A stretch of DNA of 64,000 nucleotides from Winogradskyella luteola (GCF_019203985.1 NZ_JAGSPD010000009.1:119678-183677); one strand, 5' to 3'. Shown: positions 9,700 through 18,732, counted from the first letter of the stretch. Notes: generated from the sequence alone by a model not told the origin. Program-made: numbers and translations.

Positions 9700-10410
9700 A
9701 TGTTAAAAAGTGTTTTTTATCCAAATACATCTAATGCTTATGCTTGGGCAAATACCATATTTTTAATAGCATTTATTGCCACAGGTAAAATAGAAGCTTA
9801 TGCAGTTTTGTTTGGGTACTTCTTAGAGACCATTATTATTGGGGTCGCTAATATTGTAAAGATGCTAATGTCGTATAAGGGTAATGATAACTTTAAGTCC
9901 ATTGTCGGGCTAAGTATTTTTTTTGTTTTACATTACGGTGGTTTTATAGCTGTACAGTCTATTTTTCTTTTTGCTATTTTTTCTTTAAGTGGCCAAACGC
10001 TTATTTCAGAACCCTTCGATATCATAAAAAATTTCAATATAGTTTTAGAATTGGAAGGTATGTTGTTAGTTGTAATGCTTTTGATAGGGACACAACTTAT
10101 AAAACTTGTATTCGATTTTATAATACCCAAGAAGTATTTAAAATTTAAGGTTACAGATATAATGTTTAAGCCTTATTTTAGGATTGTTATACAACAGTTT
10201 ACGGTAATTATAGCATCGTTTTTTATACTATTTTCTGCTGCGCCCATTTTTGCGGCGATATTGCTTGTTGTACTTAGGTCTATGTTAGATTTTATATTTG
10301 TTGCTATAAAAGCAGATAGCTATATTTTAGATTTTATAACAGACAAGTTATATAATGGCAAGGGGTCTAAAGAATATTTAAAAGAAAAGATACTTCTCTT
10401 TACCGAATAA
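9700..10410 (+). CDS. DUF6498-like multi-pass membrane protein
   Basis: A 236-residue protein with about six hydrophobic helices. The opening (FYPNTSNAYAWANTIFLIAF, then an acidic GKIEAYAVLFGYFLETIIIG) and the late ILLVVLRSMLDFIFVAIKAD match my memory of DUF6498 proteins of Bacteroidota. Function is unknown. I chose ATG 9700 rather than the in-frame TTG at 9673, which would add a short hydrophobic extension. It lies 55 bp downstream of the GSCFA gene on the same strand. Confidence 0.75.
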   Translation: MLKSVFYPNTSNAYAWANTIFLIAFIATGKIEAYAVLFGYFLETIIIGVANIVKMLMSYKGNDNFKSIVGLSIFFVLHYGGFIAVQSIFLFAIFSLSGQTLISEPFDIIKNFNIVLELEGMLLVVMLLIGTQLIKLVFDFIIPKKYLKFKVTDIMFKPYFRIVIQQFTVIIASFFILFSAAPIFAAILLVVLRSMLDFIFVAIKADSYILDFITDKLYNGKGSKEYLKEKILLFTE

Positions 10411-10552
10411 CCCTTTTTCAAAGCAATTTAGACTCAATTTATAGATTTGTTTAAATGAGTTCTATTTCTAAATATACGCAATTCATCGTATGGCATACAT
10501 TTATCTTTTTGTTGAGATTTGCTTCAATATTAACCAATAAACTATTTCAACA

Positions 10553-11089
10553 ATGAAAACTTTAAAAAACGTTATATTATTAATTATGACTATGTCATTA
10601 ATCACACTCACATCTTGCAAATCAGATGATGATGGTGATGGTGGTGGAAATGCAGCAGATGGTACGGTAGTCGCTTCTGTAGATGGGGATAACTTTCAGT
10701 CCTTAGATATTTCATCTTCTGCTACTTTGGCCAACAATGGACAAAATCTAATAATCATAGCGACTAACAGCGATGGGCAGGCCATCAATTTTACGATTAT
10801 AGGCTATTCTGGAGAAGGAACTTATCCAATTGGTGGTGGAGCCAATATTTTCAACAGTGCATCTTATTCTGAGACAGACGTGGATATCAACAACCCGCAA
10901 AATTCAACAACTGAAATTTGGCAAGCACCTTACAATGATACACAAGTAGGTGAAATAAGTATATCCAATGAAACCGAGACGAAGGTGGTTGGCACTTTTA
11001 GCTTTACCGCTAAAAATACGGGTGGTGACCAATCGGTAAAGACTATTAGCGATGGTGCTTTTGATCTAAATAAAGATGTTATAAACTAA
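10553..11089 (+). CDS. DUF6252-like lipoprotein
   Basis: A 178-residue lipoprotein: the signal ends at LTSC (Cys22), then an Asp/Gly-rich linker with the +2 residues Lys-Ser typical of exported flavobacterial lipoproteins. The body (VVASVDGDNFQSLDISSSAT, FTIIGYSGEGTYPIGGG, VVGTFSFTAKN, ISDGAFDL) is the beta-rich fold of DUF6252-like proteins: a field asking what is modified at the end (GTFSF...ISDGAFDL) is typical. Role unknown. It is followed 11 bp later by an exported protein, so the two are probably co-transcribed and may form one surface complex. Confidence 0.75.
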   Translation: MKTLKNVILLIMTMSLITLTSCKSDDDGDGGGNAADGTVVASVDGDNFQSLDISSSATLANNGQNLIIIATNSDGQAINFTIIGYSGEGTYPIGGGANIFNSASYSETDVDINNPQNSTTEIWQAPYNDTQVGEISISNETETKVVGTFSFTAKNTGGDQSVKTISDGAFDLNKDVIN

Positions 11090-11100
11090 TAATAGATATT

Positions 11101-12177
11101 ATGCAATTACAATTTAAATATTTAGTATTTCTCGTTTTTACGTTTTCGATGTTTTTTGCTGCTTCTCAAACTTTAGGGGAAGTTAAATCAAAATTTGATA
11201 ATTTAGGGATGAACCCTAAAAATAAAGCATCAAAAAGAGTATATATAAACAGCTTTAACGTCTTTGTAGAAGTTTATAGAGAAGACGTAGATTATAAGGC
11301 AAAGCGTGAGTTTAGGGGTAAAGGAAGGGGAGAAGCCAAAGCGAAAGCTGCACTAGGTTTAGTAGGTGTTGAAGGTTCGTCTTTACAAGAAAAAACTGAT
11401 CAACTCTACAAAGAGTTTTTAGATGATCTAAAAGACAATGGATTTGAAATAATCGGTAATGAACTCGTAAAGAATACTAAGTACCATAGCAAATCCACTC
11501 CGTTTAAAGGTCCAATTGTCAGAGAAAGTGCAAATCCAGGGATTTTAGAAGTCATTCCATCAGATTTTAGCGGTTTTACATCACTAAAAAATGCTTCAGG
11601 TAAAAAGAGTAAAAAGTCAGGACTCTTTCCGGGAATCAAAGGCTTGGGAAAATTAGCGAAAAATACAAATATGCTATCTAAGCAATTAGATAATGCTATT
11701 GTAATAGATATTAACTTAACTTTGACCTGGAGCAAAACAGGTGGAAGTTGGCTAAAGAGTTTAGGAGGTGCCAATGCAAAAGTTGAAACATACTTAGCTT
11801 TAGGGGAAAAAACGGTTTCTGCACCAAGTAAAAATGGTAAGTCAAAGGGTAAAGAGGATTATTATATTCTTCCAAATGATTTCACGGTGGCTCAAGGTAG
11901 TGGATTAAAAAAAGTTACTTGGAAAGGGTACTTAAAAAAGCCAATACCCATTGATGGGGTATTAGATAATACAAAAGTAGAATCGAGCAATAAGGGCGAT
12001 ATGGCCAAAACTTACGATATTGGTAATTTATTTAGAGTAACAGAATGGAACAGTACTATATCCGAAAATGCAAAATTTGTTGAGGTAGATGGTGAAAAGT
12101 TTGCAGATGCCCTCTATATCTCTGGTAAAGCATTTATAGATGATCAACTAGACTACTTGTTTGATAAATATAAATGA
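11101..12177 (+). CDS. Unknown exported protein
   Basis: A 358-residue protein with a signal peptide (1-22, ending FFAASQ). I do not recognise the family. The mature part is Lys-rich and mixed alpha/beta: KRVYINSFNVFVEVYREDVD, a basic segment (REFRGKGRGEAKAKAALGL), IDINLTLTWSKTGGSW and a C-terminal helix EKFADALYISGKAFIDDQLD. No Cys pairs, membrane helices or sorting domain are visible, so it is probably periplasmic. It lies 11 bp after the lipoprotein gene and so is likely its operon partner. The intrinsic terminator at 12350-12403 could end this transcript. Confidence 0.65.
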   Translation: MQLQFKYLVFLVFTFSMFFAASQTLGEVKSKFDNLGMNPKNKASKRVYINSFNVFVEVYREDVDYKAKREFRGKGRGEAKAKAALGLVGVEGSSLQEKTDQLYKEFLDDLKDNGFEIIGNELVKNTKYHSKSTPFKGPIVRESANPGILEVIPSDFSGFTSLKNASGKKSKKSGLFPGIKGLGKLAKNTNMLSKQLDNAIVIDINLTLTWSKTGGSWLKSLGGANAKVETYLALGEKTVSAPSKNGKSKGKEDYYILPNDFTVAQGSGLKKVTWKGYLKKPIPIDGVLDNTKVESSNKGDMAKTYDIGNLFRVTEWNSTISENAKFVEVDGEKFADALYISGKAFIDDQLDYLFDKYK

Positions 12178-12349
12178 TAAAAAAAGTTTTAAAAACAAAT
12201 TTAAAAGTCCTAAGTAATTTCAGAATTAGGTAAAATAACATATGAATAAATGTAGCATTATCTTTTATTTATAACTTTTATCGAAAAAATAAGAGATTAT
12301 CATTGAAAACACCTATATTGTTTATGCTATTAATCAATTTTTTTAAGAG

Positions 12350-12403
12350 AGCATCAGTTATACCTTCTGTTATTAACAATAGAAGGTATCTGATGCTTTT
12401 TTT
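12350..12403 (+). terminator. Intrinsic terminator-type hairpin at the 5' end of the histidine kinase gene
   Basis: The left arm AGCATCAG (12350-12357) plus TACCTTCT (12361-12368) pairs with AGAAGGTA (12381-12388) plus CTGATGCT (12390-12397), one more A-T pair joins the two helices, and a 2-nt bulge breaks them. The loop is 12 nt and seven T residues follow. The form is that of a strong rho-independent terminator. It lies 170 bp after the previous gene but inside the region where the kinase reading frame opens, so it is either the terminator of the 10553-12177 operon or an attenuator in the kinase leader. Confidence 0.8.
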
Positions 12404-14294
12404 ATGTTACAAGGCCAAGTGTTCAGTGTATTTCATTCTATTATTATTTTGTAGCCAATTTGCAGCATCCCAAAATGTTGATTCGCTCTTTAGTGAGATT
12501 CAAAATACCGCTAATGATTCTATAATTAGAGTTAAGGCATTAGATATCATCGATAAAATAAGTTCTGATGATGACAAGGAAAATCTAGGCAAGGCTTATT
12601 TTTATTTAGCGTATTCCTATGAAAAAGAAAATAATACCAAAGCTTTAGAATTTTATAAAAAAGCGAATTCTTACTTAGAAAAGGATACCATCTTAAAAGA
12701 CAGTTATTTTTACCAAGCTAGATTACATACACTTTTTTCGGATTTCCCTGAAGCTTTAAACATAGCCCTTAAATCTCTTGAGTATAATAGGTTACATAAT
12801 AATTTATCTAAAATACAAAGAGATATGTCTTTTATAGGTTACATACATGATCGTATGTACGAATTTAAGGCATCTATTGAATGGAACAGAAATTCACTTA
12901 AAATAGCTGAGAAGCTTAAGGATACAAGCGCCATGGCTAAATGTTTAGGTCGTATAGGTATTGCTTATGATGAGTTGGCAGAGAAAGACGAGTTCAACAA
13001 AAAGCTTTTTGATAGCGCTTTGTATTATAACAATAAGGCTGCAAAATATGCTGAATTATCAGGTGATTTAGGTTTTGCAAGAACAACATACTCTAATATT
13101 GGTAATAGTTACAGTAAACTCAAAAATTATAATAAAGCCGAAGAATATACTTTAAAATCCCTAGCTGTGCCAGGTTTTGAAGCGTCAAAAGGCGTAACAT
13201 TAGTTAATTTAGGCAAAATTTATCTAGAAACAGGTAGGTATACAGAAGCAAAAAAAATATTGGATAGTGCCATGCAAAACACACTAAAGTATGGGACTAG
13301 AAAATATCAACTTGAAGCTTTTTATCGTCTGCATGAGTTAGATGTTAAAAAGGGAAATTATAAAAACGCATTAAAAAACTATATCGACTATAAGTCAATA
13401 GAAGATTCATTGTTAAATGAAACAAAAACAAAGCAGATTGTTGAAGTGCGAGAGCAATTTAAAACAGCAGAAAAGGAGAGAGAAATTTTAATTCAGCGTA
13501 CGGAAATTGCCGAGCAAGACCTTATAATCCAACAACGCAACTACCAAATATTTGGGTTAATTGCATTGGCATTGATTTTGGGAATTATAGGTTACTTAAT
13601 TTATAACCAACAAAAACTAAAAAACAAACAACTCAAAAAAGAAAGTGAGTTGAAAGATGCCTTAATTAAAATTGAAACCCAAAGCAAACTACAAGAACAA
13701 CGCTTAAGAATTAGTAGAGATTTACACGATAATATCGGGGCGCAGCTCACATTTATCATTTCATCAATAGATAATCTAAAATATGGCTTTGATATAAAGG
13801 ATAAAAAGTTAGAGACAAAATTAGACACTATCAGTAATTTTACTTCTGGTACTATTTACGAACTCAGAGATACCATTTGGGCCATGAATAAAAGTGCCAT
13901 CACTTTTGAAGATTTACAAACCCGAATATCTAACTATATAGATAAAGCACATCTTTACGATGATGATATTGTGTTTAGTTTCACTGTCGACGATAGTGTT
14001 GACATTTCAAAAAAGTTTACTTCTGTAGAAGGAATGAATATTCATCGTGTGATACAAGAAGCCATCCATAATAGTTTAAAATATGCAAATGCTTCAAAGA
14101 TAGGAGTGTATATTATAAAAAATGTATCTAACCTTATCTTTAAAATTTCCGATAATGGAAAAGGATTCGATCCAAGAACTGTTAAACGTGGAAATGGAAT
14201 AGGCAATATGAAAAAACGCATAGAAAGTATTGGTGGCGAAATTCAAATTAATTCAAAAGAAAATGAAGGTACTGAGATAGTGGTTGTTATATAG
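12393..14294 (+). CDS. TPR-containing sensor histidine kinase (HisKA_3 type)
   Basis: About 633 residues: signal peptide (CSVYFILLLFCSQFAASQ), TPR repeats (DKENLGKAYFYLAYSYEKEN, TTYSNIGNSYSKLKNYNKAE), a coiled coil, one membrane helix (IFGLIALALILGIIGYLIY), a HisKA_3 dimerisation box with phospho-acceptor His in RDLHDNIGAQL (codon 13725-13727) and a HATPase domain (NIHRVIQEAIHNSLKYANAS, DNGKGFDP, GNGIGNMKKRI). It is predicted to phosphorylate the NarL-type regulator encoded at 14563. The frame is open from a TTG at 12303, but that would translate the terminator hairpin; ATG 12393 lies in the hairpin's right arm and GTG 12426 gives the cleanest signal peptide. The start is uncertain. Confidence 0.88.
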   Translation: MLFLCYKAKCSVYFILLLFCSQFAASQNVDSLFSEIQNTANDSIIRVKALDIIDKISSDDDKENLGKAYFYLAYSYEKENNTKALEFYKKANSYLEKDTILKDSYFYQARLHTLFSDFPEALNIALKSLEYNRLHNNLSKIQRDMSFIGYIHDRMYEFKASIEWNRNSLKIAEKLKDTSAMAKCLGRIGIAYDELAEKDEFNKKLFDSALYYNNKAAKYAELSGDLGFARTTYSNIGNSYSKLKNYNKAEEYTLKSLAVPGFEASKGVTLVNLGKIYLETGRYTEAKKILDSAMQNTLKYGTRKYQLEAFYRLHELDVKKGNYKNALKNYIDYKSIEDSLLNETKTKQIVEVREQFKTAEKEREILIQRTEIAEQDLIIQQRNYQIFGLIALALILGIIGYLIYNQQKLKNKQLKKESELKDALIKIETQSKLQEQRLRISRDLHDNIGAQLTFIISSIDNLKYGFDIKDKKLETKLDTISNFTSGTIYELRDTIWAMNKSAITFEDLQTRISNYIDKAHLYDDDIVFSFTVDDSVDISKKFTSVEGMNIHRVIQEAIHNSLKYANASKIGVYIIKNVSNLIFKISDNGKGFDPRTVKRGNGIGNMKKRIESIGGEIQINSKENEGTEIVVVI

Positions 14295-14334
14295 ATTCTT
14301 AAAAATTAATTTTAGAATTTATGAGAGTATCAAT

Positions 14335-14475
14335 CAGGTGTTAATTGTGATTCAATATAACAGAAAAGATTTTGACAAAACTGGAGTAGAATTCGGTAAG
14401 GGTTTACAAAATATGAAAAAACGCAGTTGAAAATTAATGGAAATCTGACTGTGGAATTAGTAACAGTAAGATAAC
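14335..14475 (+). pseudogene. Relic of a second histidine kinase C-terminus
   Basis: One frame from 14335 reads VLIVIQYNRKDFDKTGVEFG, then KGLQNMKKRS, a TGA stop at 14428, and on in the same frame KINGNLTVELVT. This matches the end of HisKA_3 kinases (DNGKGFD...GNGLQNMKKRxxxINGNLTVE) and parallels the intact neighbour (DNGKGFDP...GNGIGNMKKRIESIGGEI). The catalytic Asn-Gly of the DNG motif is lost, a stop interrupts it and nothing upstream remains. It lies directly between the intact kinase and its regulator. It is probably the remnant of a duplicated or replaced partner kinase. Confidence 0.65.
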
Positions 14476-14562
14476 AGCCATCACTTTAAAGATTTAAAAT
14501 ACGACGAATTGCGTAAGCTTTCATGTTATAAAAATTTGGATATTTATTTAATATAAAAAACT

Positions 14563-15207
14563 ATGATCACAAGAATAGCCATAGTAGATGATAATACGTT
14601 TTTAATTAAAGCGGTGGAAGAGAAGCTGTCCTTTTTTGAAGACTTGGAAGTAAGATTCACTGCGATGAATGGTGAAGATGTTCTAGGTAAGCTAAAAGAG
14701 AATAACAACATAGACTTGATTTTAATGGATATAGAAATGCCAGTAATGAATGGTATTGAAGCCACTGAGAAAGTTAAGCGAAAGTATCCTCATATAAAGA
14801 TAATAATGCTTACCGTTTTTGATAATGATGAGAATATTTTCAATGCCATAAAAGCTGGCGCAGACGGTTATCTTTTAAAAGAAATCAATGCAGGCGATTT
14901 ACATACGGGCATACTGGAAACCTTAAATGGAGGAGCAGCCATGAATCCTTCCATTGCACTAAAAACTTTAAAGCTACTGAGAAACCCTTTTGTTGAAGAA
15001 AAGGAAAAAGAAGAGATAAAGCTTACGAGTAGGGAAGTTGATGTTTTAGAACAATTGAGTAAAGGTCTAAGCTATAATGCCGTGGCTGAAAATCTAATCC
15101 TTTCCACAGGGACCATAAGAAAACATATAGAGAATATTTATCGCAAACTACAGGTACATAATAAACTGGAAGCCGTTCAGAAAGCGAAGCGCAATAATAT
15201 TATTTAG
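14563..15207 (+). CDS. NarL/LuxR family response regulator
   Basis: A 214-residue regulator: receiver domain (1-120; acidic pair Asp9-Asp10, phospho-acceptor Asp56 in LILMDIEMPVMNG, Lys in GYLLKEINAGD) and a LuxR-type helix-turn-helix (about 150-205; LTSREVDVLEQLSKGLSYNA, LSTGTIRKHIENIYRKLQVH). It is the natural partner of the TPR histidine kinase 268 bp upstream. Targets are unknown. Its last 8 bp overlap the end of the convergent coaD gene. Confidence 0.94.
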   Translation: MITRIAIVDDNTFLIKAVEEKLSFFEDLEVRFTAMNGEDVLGKLKENNNIDLILMDIEMPVMNGIEATEKVKRKYPHIKIIMLTVFDNDENIFNAIKAGADGYLLKEINAGDLHTGILETLNGGAAMNPSIALKTLKLLRNPFVEEKEKEEIKLTSREVDVLEQLSKGLSYNAVAENLILSTGTIRKHIENIYRKLQVHNKLEAVQKAKRNNII

Positions 15208-15661
15208 AATTTACTCTTACGCTATTGGGTACCAGCTTGGTATAATCGCCGTGATTTCTAATCACATCTCTAACGATAGAAGATGAAATGTAAGACGTAC
15301 TAGCAGCAGTTAAAAGAAACACAGTTTCAATAGGAGCCAAATCTCTATTGGTGTGGGCAATAGCTTTTTCAAACTCAAAATCTGCTGGGTTTCTTAGACC
15401 TCTCAGAATAAATTCAACACCATTTTCTTTACAAAAATCTACAGTAAGACCTTTGTAAGTCACCACTTTTACTTTAGGTTCGTCCTTAAATGCGTCTTCA
15501 ATAAATTGCTGACGCTCCTCTAACGAGAACATATATTTTTTATCGGCATTGATACCAATGGCAACAATCACTTCGTCAAAAAGCTTAACACTCCGTTGAA
15601 TAATATCGTAGTGTCCTAAAGTAATTGGATCAAAAGACCCTGGGAATATGGCTCGTTTCAT
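15200..15661 (-). CDS. coaD: Phosphopantetheine adenylyltransferase
   Basis: A 153-residue enzyme that transfers AMP from ATP to 4'-phosphopantetheine, the fourth step of coenzyme A synthesis. The nucleotidyltransferase signature is intact (AIFPGSFDPITLGHYDIIQR, with the T/HxGH motif seen as TLGHYD), as are FILRGLRNPADFEFE and the late STSYISSSIVRDV segment. Length is normal for bacterial CoaD hexamer subunits. It runs convergent to the response regulator; ddl lies 126 bp upstream on the same strand. Confidence 0.97.
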   Translation of the reverse strand: MKRAIFPGSFDPITLGHYDIIQRSVKLFDEVIVAIGINADKKYMFSLEERQQFIEDAFKDEPKVKVVTYKGLTVDFCKENGVEFILRGLRNPADFEFEKAIAHTNRDLAPIETVFLLTAASTSYISSSIVRDVIRNHGDYTKLVPNSVRVNSK

Positions 15662-15787
15662 GTTTACGTTCTACTTTTCGAGTATGCTCAAGATAGACTA
15701 CAGCAGAAATCTTTTTAATTAAACTCTAGACAAAGATAAGAATTAAGAATTGAGTGAATTATTCAAAAAATCATCAATAGTGATTTA

Positions 15788-16765
15788 TCACTCTTTAAGT
15801 GCTTCTCCAATCGCGTTATCAAACAAATCTTGCATACTAATACCAGCTTCGGCAGCTTGTTGTGGTAAAATACTTTCTTTGGTTAAGCCCGGGACGGTAT
15901 TCATTTCAAGCAAATAAGGTTCATCATCTTTAAATATAAATTCACTTCGTGAAAAACCATTCATACCAAGAACTTCATATATTTTTTTGGCTTCTTTTCT
16001 AACTTTTTTGGCATAATCGTCAGAAATTCGAGCAGGAGTAATCTCCTGAGACTTTCCTTCATATTTGGCTTGGTAGTCAAAGAAATCATTTTCCGAAACA
16101 ATTTCGGTAATAGGTAACACTTTAGTTTCTCCTTTATAAGAAATCACACCTACGGAAACTTCAACACCATCTAAAAATTGTTCAATGATAATTTCATTAT
16201 CTTCCTTAAACGAGTGCTCAATAGCAGCTTTTAAGTCTTCCTTTTTGTACACTTTAGAAATTCCGAAACTGCTTCCAGCTTTATTGGCTTTTACAAAACA
16301 TGGCAACCCAACTTTTGCTACTATGGCATTTTCGTTAATAGTGTCTCCAAAATTTAGGTAGTAACTTTGGGCAGTTTTAATACCATAAGGTTTCAGGGTA
16401 GAAAGTAAATCTCTTTTATTAAACGTTAAAGCGGCTTGATACATACTGCAACTTGTTTGCGGCATATTCAACAATTCAAAATAACCCTGCATGTAACCAT
16501 CTTCTCCTGGCGAGCCATGTATGGCATTAAAAACACAGTCAAAGGTGATTTTAGTTTCATTTACTAAAACCGAAAAATCATTTTTGTCTATAGGGAACTC
16601 TTCCTTCATGTCATTTACAAATACCCATTTATCCTTAAAAATATGAATGCGATACGCGTTGTATTTATTTTTATCTAAGGTATTGTAAACCATATTGCCA
16701 CTCTTTAACGAAATCTCATATTCGCTAGAATAACCACCCATGATGATGGCGATATTTTTTTTCAT
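15788..16765 (-). CDS. ddl: D-alanine--D-alanine ligase
   Basis: A 325-residue ATP-grasp enzyme that makes the D-Ala-D-Ala dipeptide for peptidoglycan. It opens with NIAIIMGGYSSEYEISLKSG and has the family motifs HGSPGEDGYMQGYFELLNMP, PCFVKANKAGSSFGISKVYK, IIEQFLDGVEVSVGVISYKG and EMNTVPGLTKESILPQ. Length is normal. It is divergent from the PASTA-domain and pseudouridine synthase genes, an arrangement common in Flavobacteriaceae. Confidence 0.97.
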   Translation of the reverse strand: MKKNIAIIMGGYSSEYEISLKSGNMVYNTLDKNKYNAYRIHIFKDKWVFVNDMKEEFPIDKNDFSVLVNETKITFDCVFNAIHGSPGEDGYMQGYFELLNMPQTSCSMYQAALTFNKRDLLSTLKPYGIKTAQSYYLNFGDTINENAIVAKVGLPCFVKANKAGSSFGISKVYKKEDLKAAIEHSFKEDNEIIIEQFLDGVEVSVGVISYKGETKVLPITEIVSENDFFDYQAKYEGKSQEITPARISDDYAKKVRKEAKKIYEVLGMNGFSRSEFIFKDDEPYLLEMNTVPGLTKESILPQQAAEAGISMQDLFDNAIGEALKE

Positions 16766-16894
16766 TTATGCAGAATTTGCTTGTGCTAAACTTGTTTTTA
16801 GTATTTTAATACCTATGCTTAGTCTTAGCATAAGATATTTATAACTTTATATCATACGTAAAAGTATCATTTATTTTCAACAATCTAAATCTTG

Positions 16895-16906
16895 TACGTA
16901 TACGTA
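16895..16906. promoter_or_regulatory. Perfect palindrome TACGTATACGTA in the ddl / PASTA intergenic region
   Basis: TACGTA occurs twice in direct succession and the full 12 bp are self-complementary. A short hairpin, TATGCT-7 nt-AGCATA, lies about 70 bp away on the ddl side. A TAGTTTTG box (16936-16943), matching the -7 consensus, is 19 bp before the PASTA start. The palindrome may be an operator shared by the divergent genes, but nothing identifies a regulator. Confidence 0.3.
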
Positions 16907-16961
16907 TATTAATTTTATAACGTTAGATTATTTATTAGTTTTGTCTCACAATTATTCACCT

Positions 16962-17513
16962 ATGAGTTTAGTAAAGTTTTTAACCAGTAAAGTATTTTTA
17001 AAGCAATTGGCATTAGCTATTGTGGCTATTGTTGTACTTAGTTTTATTATGCTAAAGTGGTTAAACATGACTACAAATCATGGCGAATTTATAGTGGTGC
17101 CAGATTTAAAAGGAAAATCTATAGAAACGGTAAAGATAGAATTGAACGATAATGATTTGGCTATGGAAATACAGGATTCAGCAAACTACAATCCCAATTA
17201 TCCAAAGTATTCCGTAATAGAGCAAAGTCCTGTAGCAGGTTCGCAAGTCAAAGAAAACAGAAAGATTTACCTTATCTTAAATCCTTCGGGTTACAGAAAA
17301 GTTGAAGTACCTAATATTCTAAAACGTACATTTAGACAAGCAAAACCACAACTTCAGGCTTTGGAGTTTAAAATTGGTAATATCACATACATCGATAACA
17401 TTGGTAAAGATGTTGTTTTGGGTATGAAATATAAAGACGAGACTCTAAAACCGGGAGCCATGTTACCATTAACATCTACCATAGACTTGGTTTTGGGTAA
17501 CGGAAACCGTTAG
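16962..17513 (+). CDS. PASTA-domain membrane protein
   Basis: A 183-residue protein: short cytoplasmic start, one membrane helix (about 14-36) and two PASTA domains (GEFIVVPDLKGKSIETVKIE..., KVEVPNILKRTFRQAKPQLQ...). PASTA modules bind peptidoglycan fragments in Ser/Thr kinases and penicillin-binding proteins, but no kinase or transpeptidase domain is attached here, so it may sense or bind the wall. ATG 16962 is preferred over the TTG at 16941, which sits on the likely -7 element. It is followed 4 bp later by the RluD-type gene. Confidence 0.9.
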   Translation: MSLVKFLTSKVFLKQLALAIVAIVVLSFIMLKWLNMTTNHGEFIVVPDLKGKSIETVKIELNDNDLAMEIQDSANYNPNYPKYSVIEQSPVAGSQVKENRKIYLILNPSGYRKVEVPNILKRTFRQAKPQLQALEFKIGNITYIDNIGKDVVLGMKYKDETLKPGAMLPLTSTIDLVLGNGNR

Positions 17514-17517
17514 TTTT

Positions 17518-18552
17518 ATGACTCATACTGTCGACAATTATAATTCGGAGGATGAACTTTATGAGCACTATGCTTTTAAAGTCGAAAAAGGGCAACAACC
17601 ACTTCGTATTGATAAATACTTAATGAATTTTGTTGAAAATGCAACACGAAACAAAATTCAACAAGCCGCAAAAGATGGCTGTATTTTTGTGAATGGCTCT
17701 ACGGTAAAATCGAACTATAAAGTTAAGCCCAGTGACCAAATTACTGTAAAATTCGAGCATCCTCCACACGAAAATTTATTGGTGGCCCAAGATATACCTA
17801 TCACTATTGTTTATGAAGATGAAGAAGTGCTGGTGGTGAATAAACCAGCTGGTATGGTAGTACATCCAGGTCATGGAAATTATTCAGGTACATTAATCAA
17901 TGGTTTAATATTTCATTTTGAAAACTTACCTAATAATTCGAGCAATAGACCAGGCTTAGTACATCGTATTGATAAAGATACAAGTGGTTTGCTCGTGGTT
18001 GCCAAAACCGAAAAGGCTATGGCACATCTTTCTAATCAGTTTGCTGAAAAAACGAGTGCGCGCGAATATGTGGCTCTGGTTTGGGGAAATATAGATGAGG
18101 ATGAGGGAACGGTTGAAGGCAACATTGGCCGTCATCCAAAAAACAGATTGCAAAACACTGTATATGCAGGAGATGAAGCTTATAAAGGAAAGCCAGCCGT
18201 TACACATTACAAAGTTATTGAGCGTTTGGGCTATGTCACTTTAGTAAGTTGCAAGCTCGAAACTGGTCGTACGCATCAAATCCGTGTGCATATGAAGCAT
18301 ATTGGGCATACATTGTTTAACGATGAGCGTTATGGTGGTGATAAAATTTTAAAAGGAACTACATTTACCAAATACAAGCAATTTGTAGAGAATTGTTTTA
18401 AGGTATTGCCAAGGCAAGCTTTACATGCTAAAACATTGGGTTTTGAACATCCATCTACAGGCGAATGGCTAAGCTTTTCAACGGAAATTCCAGAAGATAT
18501 GCAGCAATGCATTGAAAAGTGGAGAGCTTACGCCAAGCACCAAGATTCTTAA
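17518..18552 (+). CDS. rluD: RluA/RluD family pseudouridine synthase
   Basis: A 344-residue enzyme that converts uridines in 23S rRNA to pseudouridine. It has an N-terminal S4 RNA-binding domain (QQPLRIDKYLMNFVENATRN, KIQQAAKDGCIFVNGSTVKS) and the catalytic domain with GLVHRIDKDTSGLLVVAKTE, where Asp of HRIDKDTSG is the nucleophile, plus LETGRTHQIRVHMKHIGH. The S4 domain and length fit RluD rather than RluA or RluC. It starts 4 bp after the PASTA gene. Confidence 0.93.
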   Translation: MTHTVDNYNSEDELYEHYAFKVEKGQQPLRIDKYLMNFVENATRNKIQQAAKDGCIFVNGSTVKSNYKVKPSDQITVKFEHPPHENLLVAQDIPITIVYEDEEVLVVNKPAGMVVHPGHGNYSGTLINGLIFHFENLPNNSSNRPGLVHRIDKDTSGLLVVAKTEKAMAHLSNQFAEKTSAREYVALVWGNIDEDEGTVEGNIGRHPKNRLQNTVYAGDEAYKGKPAVTHYKVIERLGYVTLVSCKLETGRTHQIRVHMKHIGHTLFNDERYGGDKILKGTTFTKYKQFVENCFKVLPRQALHAKTLGFEHPSTGEWLSFSTEIPEDMQQCIEKWRAYAKHQDS

Positions 18553-18680
18553 TATTTAATGAACGCCTTTGCGTTATAACAGAACAATAAGTTTATAATA
18601 GTTTCTTGCTAAATAGGTATTCATTATACCACTATCAAAATAAGTTTTCAGTTCTATTTTAAACAGTCTTCTTAAGGTTG

Positions 18681-18688
18681 TATTTTTG
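18681..18688 (+). promoter_or_regulatory. Probable -7 promoter element for yaaA
   Basis: TATTTTTG matches the Bacteroidota -7 consensus TAnnTTTG and lies 45 bp before the yaaA start codon. No clear -33 TTG is found at the expected distance, so the call rests on the -7 box alone. Confidence 0.4.
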
Positions 18689-18732
18689 AACGTACAATTT
18701 TCCACACAAAAAAAATAAAAAGAGGCTTTTTT

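Noticed and set aside
18562..18577. Hairpin AACGC-CTTT-GCGTT after rluD as a terminator
   Set aside because: The stem is only 5 bp and no T-run follows.
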